NCBI GenBank assembly: GCA_964030475.1
Contig: CAXIPT010000001.1
Location: 25,155,938-25,219,937 of the forward strand
From: Tethya wilhelma
Taxonomy: Eukaryota > Porifera > Demospongiae > Tethyida > Tethyidae
Reading direction: 5' to 3'
DNA: 64,000 nt
The notes beneath the pieces were generated by a model. It was not told where the DNA came from. It ran no database searches and worked only from the letters and a program-made list of their open reading frames with translations. Shown here piece by piece: positions 59,456-64,000 of the stretch (its first letter is position 1; every line of letters starts with the position of its first letter). Position numbers and translations under genes: made by a program.

Positions 59456-60065
59456 ACGTTTACTTTCAAATCATCTTTCAGAAGACTTATGAACTAGAAT
59501 AGTGTTTTTATTTCCTTACATAGACACATGTCTTACATTAGCATTTTGTTGTGCTACTCATGTTGTCTTTTGTCATTTAATCGACATAAATTTTCATAGA
59601 GAAAAAAAAAAAAAAAAAAAAAAATATGAATATCACCAATGAAAAAACAAATGCCAAACTATATATTCACCTATTATATATACAGCTGACTATCATGAAA
59701 CTGAAAAAGAGTACAAATAAAACCTAGAGGTTTTTGCCTTATATGTTAATTCTCATGAATGATAGTGCATTACCAAACTGCATATACTTACACATATAAC
59801 TTGATGTACTCTACATATGGCATAGCCTCATTCCCAGGCTCTTCCTTTGCGAATATTTTTATGAAAATAAGGAAAGACAGAGCCTGGTACCAGTAGTAAC
59901 GTGAGTGACGTATGTACCATTCTACGTAATTCAGGTTAGTTAGCCTTTCAAAGTTTTCTGGGAGCGGCCATGAACAGGACATGTACAGAGCAGCTAAAAG
60001 AACGCTTGGAAAAACTAGTATTCGTATGATGCATGTATGCATGGCCCTGGAGGTCAGACCGTGCA
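59456..60065. other. Non-coding, repeat-bearing
   Basis: Includes a poly-A run (59602-59623) and, at about 59813-59915, a repeat whose reverse complement recurs at 61611-61712 (shared words CGTCACTCACGT and GAGCCTGGGAA). The open frames across both copies differ and look accidental. Confidence 0.5.
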
Positions 60066-61194
60066 CCAATGTTATATATCACCAATGTTCTGACCTCTGA
60101 CCTCACTAAGCGCAAATCACAAAATATCCAGTCTCCAAACGTTTAACCTTTGACTCCAAAGGAAAAAATGCTAAATAGAAGTCTTACAGTACCCTACAAA
60201 GTCAGCAGAGAGTGCATGTAATAGCTTTCAATGCATCTTAGACTTATAATTAACATTACTCTGCAGTTGTTGAGTGGGATCATGATGTACAGACCTTCTC
60301 TTTTGTGCCAATAGGCCCTGAATGAGGCTTTGAGTCGCCTCAGTGCGGCTATGTTCAGCATGATTATGATAAAGTTTGTTCTACTAGTGTGTTTTTAGTG
60401 AGCGGTTCAGGTTCAAGTCATTCCTTGATAACTGGTTATTTACCTGTTAGCTCTGACTTGATACCACAGAGGGGTAGGAACAGGGTGGGTGCAAGGTGTG
60501 CAGGTGCACCCCTACTTTTTTAGTTGGGGGTACATTGCACCCCCACTTTTTCAAGGCATTGAATCTATATAATTATAAGAAACGTCTGCTTGCCAGTTTA
60601 CCTAAGATCTATCATCATGATGACTGAAAAGCGTCTCTGTTTACTTTGACATGTACCAAAGGATATTGCTGATGAACTGAACTTAGAGGATATTGCCAAA
60701 CAGTTATTAGTTGTAAAACAGAGAGAAATAGACACTTTGGCTCTTTTTAATTTTGTACTAGGCTGTAGTTGTGTGAATGTTTTCATAATTAAACAACCTT
60801 TGTATTAAAATTCATGCATCCCCACTTTTTAAAAGCTTCCTACCCCTCTGTACCACACTGTTAGTCTTCCTGTTCACTTTCTAATTATAAGCCACCTCCT
60901 CCAATCAAGCAGACTGCCTTACATGGGCTTCACTAAATATGTAATCAAGCAAACTATCTTAAGTAAACTTATCTGCATGTTCCATTTCTGATTGTAAGAT
61001 TTGATATAATAAGCTCTGATGTTTTTTTTAAGACTTGTATCCAGCATTTTTTATTAAGGGTTAAAGGTTAAACTGACTGTTGGAGATCAGGCATTGACCT
61101 TTGACCTTACTAAGTGCCAATTGCCAATGTCTGATCTCCGATATTCAAACCTGCTAAGCGCCGATTGTCAGAACATTGGTGATAGGATATTGGC
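60066..61194. mobile_element. Inverted-repeat DNA element with nested insertion
   Basis: Left end CCAATGTTATATATCACCAA then TGTTCTGAC; right end (61164-61194) is the near reverse complement of the same. Near the right side a hairpin (61081-61141) pairs GGAGATCAGGCATTG with CAATGTCTGATCTCC. No transposase frame found. Boundaries are approximate. Confidence 0.4.
60477..60850. mobile_element. Small inverted-repeat element with TACCA flanks
   Basis: Perfect 14-base ends CAGAGGGGTAGGAA / TTCCTACCCCTCTG. The five bases TACCA lie on both outer sides, which suggests a short target duplication. Internal C/G-rich words (GGGTGGGTGCAAGG, GCACCCCCACTTTTT) repeat. Nested inside the element at 60066-61194. 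Confidence 0.65.
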
Positions 61195-62119
61195 GCATTG
61201 TGCTACCTGGCCACCACTGATATTATTTGCTCGTTCAACGTCATTTCTTGTGTGCGCATGCTAAGAGATGATGTAGTTCCTAAACAGCTTTTGTGATAGT
61301 CATTTTTGTTTTGTGCCTTGTCTTGACCAGACGGAAAGATTGCAGACATAGAACTGAAAACATTGATTTCGGGAAACAGCCATTTATCTGTTGCCTCTTA
61401 GACAATCGTTGGACACTACTGGCTGCTCTTTTTCTTGTCTACATTTCTATCATCTTCTAGCTACGTTTCTCTAGCTCTCAGAGCCTCATTGATGGCAAAA
61501 ATGTCATCATGATATCTCAACTGACTGCACTGGAGCACATGTGTGACACATTCAAGATATATAGCACATATGATGGCTCGTCTCACGTCTACCAGGCGGA
61601 CGTATACCCTGTACGTCACTCACGTGACTACCAGTACCAAACTTTCTACTTCCTTGTTTTTAAAGAAAATATTCATGAAGGAGGAGCCTGGGAACAAGGC
61701 TACATATGGCACGGTCAAGGACTAATGGTAAACCAGCTGAATCAAGATATACCTGCATTAATTGTTAGAGTATACAAGGACTATACTGACCATGCACTAC
61801 TAGACTAAGTTCAAGTGGCAAGATAGGCAAGCCATGCATACTATGACATTGCAGGGATACTGAAAAGTGGGATCCCATCTGAGATTCTGAGGCTATTTAG
61901 TATCTCTGAACATTACACCACACCAGGTCCTGCAACTTAGCTGAAAGATGAACATTTCCATGGGTGCATATACTTTCACTACAGTTAGAGCATAATTTTT
62001 TACATTATCCTTCAGTTATGTTTTACTTTGCATTGGTAATTAAACCACTTTTGAAGACTGATCCAGGAGCTACATGTATATATACCGTTCTTGAGATATA
62101 TGTTTGAAACACACATATC

Positions 62120-62120
<1 letters not shown>
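61195..62120. other. Non-coding or unrecognised
   Basis: A frame at 61509-61808 of 99 codons overlaps the inverted repeat described at 59456-60065 and has no recognisable domain. I do not call it a gene. Confidence 0.35.

Positions 62121-62162
<42 letters not shown>
62121..62162 (+). repeat. (GA)n microsatellite
   Basis: About 20 GA units. Confidence 0.95.
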
Positions 62163-62166
<4 letters not shown>

Positions 62167-63119
62167 CAACTTCCATCAATTAATGACTATATAGAGTTGT
62201 CTATAGTAAAAGAGTTGACTTGTTACTTGTTAGTAACTATCTCTCAGATTAAGTGACTGAGATTGCTGGCTATAGATACATTACTGTTTTCTTTGTTATG
62301 GCATGGATGCCAGATCTGTTTACAAATCGAATTTTGCTTATTTTGTTTAGTTTAGAAGTGTTATTCAGAATTGTTTTTGTCAAGATAATTATTGTATATG
62401 ATAGTGTGGAAAAGCAAGCAATAACATTACACATTTGGCTTATTTAGTGCTTTAACACAACATATAGTTCAAAGTTGACATGTGTAAATATACGGGTACA
62501 GGTTTCGTGCACATCAATAGTGTGTAGAAGTTGTGATGAACATTAAGTTATAGGCTAACAGTAGTATGTCAAGAATATGTAGCAATTAAATAAAGGGCAG
62601 CAAGTGATTATAGATTATATATATATAGTTATAACAGTACAGTACAGACAACACATATTCATACACCTTATTGTTATAAAAAAATAATCTTTGCTGCATG
62701 GTACCAACGTTTGATCATAGTATTTTGGGGATTGCTAGCTGCAAATTAGCTCCCATAAAGATTCCTGAAGTTATTTTTAGGAACAAACTGTCATATTTAG
62801 TACTCACTGCATGATGGTAACCACCCCATTACAGCATGTGTAGTAATGTAAACCACCACTCATGGTAGTTCTATATAGCCCTCCTCTGCTATAATATGCT
62901 AACAGTTTACTATAGTGCCGCAAGGCAATTGCAAGGGCATTGAACTTTGACATGGCTGGAGTGTCATGAACGCATTCAATAGTGACTGTTCTTTTTCAAT
63001 AATATTATAGCAAAATTTAATAGCGGTAAAAGACATAGAATCTAAAATCCGCCAAAAAAAATGTACTTGCACATAATTGTAACATTAACGTAATACTATT
63101 CCGTAGGTGATATGCCTAC
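62163..63119. other. AT-rich, nothing recognised
   Basis: No convincing gene or repeat. If the exon at 63120-63432 is real, its next exon should lie here or further left, but I could not identify it. Confidence 0.35.
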
Positions 63120-63432
63120 CTTGTATTAATCTTAAGCCTTTGTGGATGTCTTGTTTGATTTGGCTCTTTATTAGGTGCCAGGCGTAGATAAATATATCAT
63201 CATCTGTCTGTCTACTTTCAGCTATACTTTGTCTGTACTGTGTGCATGGTGTAAGACAGAGAGCATCATACATACACCAGCTATAAACTATACTGTAGTT
63301 GAGCCTGATAAAATCATTCACTAAGTCTAAAGATATTAATCTTTTAGCTATGCTGTTCAAATTATATTGTACTTCAATAGCTTCAACAGTCACAAAATCT
63401 CCGATAACTGCCTTTTCTAACTCTTTAGACAT
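63120..63432 (-). CDS. Possible first exon of an unknown minus-strand gene
   Basis: ATG at 63432 opens MSKELEKAVIGDFVTVEAIE and stays open to a GT donor after ACAAG at 63120, about 104 codons. The composition is protein-like, mixed Leu/Ile and charged residues, with no signal peptide. I recognise no family. The frame runs on to a stop at 63085 if the donor is not used. No relation to the receptor cluster is visible. Confidence 0.4.
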
Positions 63433-63599
63433 CTTGGATTACAGTGAGTCTGACAGACTAATTTAGTAAATCACCAGTTCATGCAAAGATACCACCAGAG
63501 TGTTTGGGAACGCTGAAAACTGCAATCTAGATTAATCACAGTGAAACCGCTGTGATTATACCTTTTGAACTTGATGATCTTTACCATCCCAGGTAGAAA

Positions 63600-63860
63600 T
63601 TTCTTGCAAATGACATGTAAGATCTTACTTCTAAAAATAGCAAGATATTTCAAGATCTTGCAAGAAATTAATTTTCTTGCAAGATTTTGCAAGAAAATGC
63701 AAGAAAGTGGCCATTTCTCTTGCAAGACGAAAAATTTTCTTGTGAGTCTTGTAAGATTCTTGACCTGTCTGTACCCGACTTATTCTTGCAAGACTGGCTA
63801 CAAAATGCAAGACTAACAAAATGCAAGACTAACAAAACTCTCACTAACAGATTACCAACT
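63600..63860. repeat. Cluster of CTTGCAAGA-type palindromic words
   Basis: More than ten copies or near copies of CTTGCAAG / TTGCAAGA in 260 bases, on both strands, with an AAAATGCAAGACTAAC unit repeated in tandem near 63800. Confidence 0.7.
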
Positions 63861-63953
63861 GCTTGCAAGGCTTGAAACTCGCAAAAAGTTTCCTCAGCAC
63901 TTGTAGAGAGCGCTAGTGGGAAGCCACCATAGTGCCATTTTTGTTCTTCTAAC

Positions 63954-63976
63954 TTACTTACGTACGTACGTACGTA
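63954..63976 (+). repeat. (ACGT)n microsatellite
   Basis: About five self-complementary ACGT units. Confidence 0.9.
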
Positions 63977-64000
63977 CTTCCTAACTGACTTACTTGAAAA

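Larger units (their letters stand above)
63433..64000. other. Right-edge region, repeat-rich
   Basis: Apart from the two repeats listed below no gene is seen. Several overlapping open frames arise from the repeated CTTGCAAGA words. Confidence 0.4.

Noticed and set aside
59788..60069. Minus-strand protein of 93 residues
   Set aside because: Overlaps an inverted dispersed repeat also found at 61611; no domain and the two copies do not share a frame.
61509..61808. Plus-strand protein of 99 residues
   Set aside because: Part of the same repeat; no recognisable domain or splice context.
63471..63875. Several overlapping frames rich in Cys-Lys-Gln
   Set aside because: Created by the repeated CTTGCAAGA words on both strands.
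1..64000. CRISPR array, operon, riboswitch or bacterial features
   Set aside because: Spliced genes, signal exons and animal-type domains show eukaryotic DNA; no regular spacer-repeat structure is present.
1..64000. Reverse transcriptase, transposase or viral gene
   Set aside because: No frame with such motifs was seen; all mobile elements found are non-autonomous.

Overview
The window looks like nuclear DNA of a sponge, most likely a demosponge such as Amphimedon queenslandica. That name is an inference from style: AT-rich DNA, short GT-AG introns of about 50-800 bases, many phase-1 exons, Ig/FN3 receptors with a cysteine-rich sponge-type module, and Calx-beta adhesion GPCRs. No database search was possible. 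All exon coordinates below come from reading splice sites and frames by eye.

Left part, minus strand (1-20.3 kb): four tandem type-I receptors, here called A (cut by the left edge), B, C and D. Each has a signal-peptide exon ending in Gly-Gln-Gly, Ig and FN3 exons, a composite cysteine-rich/Ig exon, another Ig, a juxtamembrane FN3, a tiny linker exon, a transmembrane exon and a tyrosine-rich tail (A is seen only at its N-terminal end). A divergent promoter of about 600 bases separates D from the plus-strand genes. E (20.9-28.6 kb) and F (29.2-32.7 kb) are further receptors of the same superfamily on the plus strand. The tails carry YxxV/I, ITIM-like and YxxM motifs, so the proteins read as cell-surface recognition receptors that could recruit SH2 proteins.

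Middle and right part, plus strand (33-57 kb): G is a Calx-beta protein that stops in a Ser/Thr-rich tail. H, I and J are three adhesion GPCRs with nearly identical hormone-receptor-like, GAIN, GPS-like and seven-helix cores but different ectodomains: two Calx-beta in H, three in I, and EGF + FN3 + Ig in J. Their GPS keeps the first Trp/Cys half, but the Cys-Asn-His-Leu-Thr cleavage half is replaced by an acidic linker. An orphan signal-peptide exon (K, 59.1 kb) hints at another family member across a gap. The same style of signal-peptide exon, always ending in phase 1, starts both the Ig receptors and the GPCRs.

The last 5 kb is mostly repeats, with one possible coding exon on the minus strand. 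Repeats include TA-flanked MITEs, a hAT-like MITE inside a coding exon of D, two tRNA-derived SINE-like families, a nested inverted-repeat element, microsatellites, and decayed copies of receptor and GPCR exons between genes. A 1.57-kb segment bounded by single Ns inside gene E looks like a misplaced or alternative copy of the B-C region. Taken together the window is a rapidly duplicating cluster of adhesion and recognition receptors, a plausible candidate for a sponge self/non-self or immune recognition locus.
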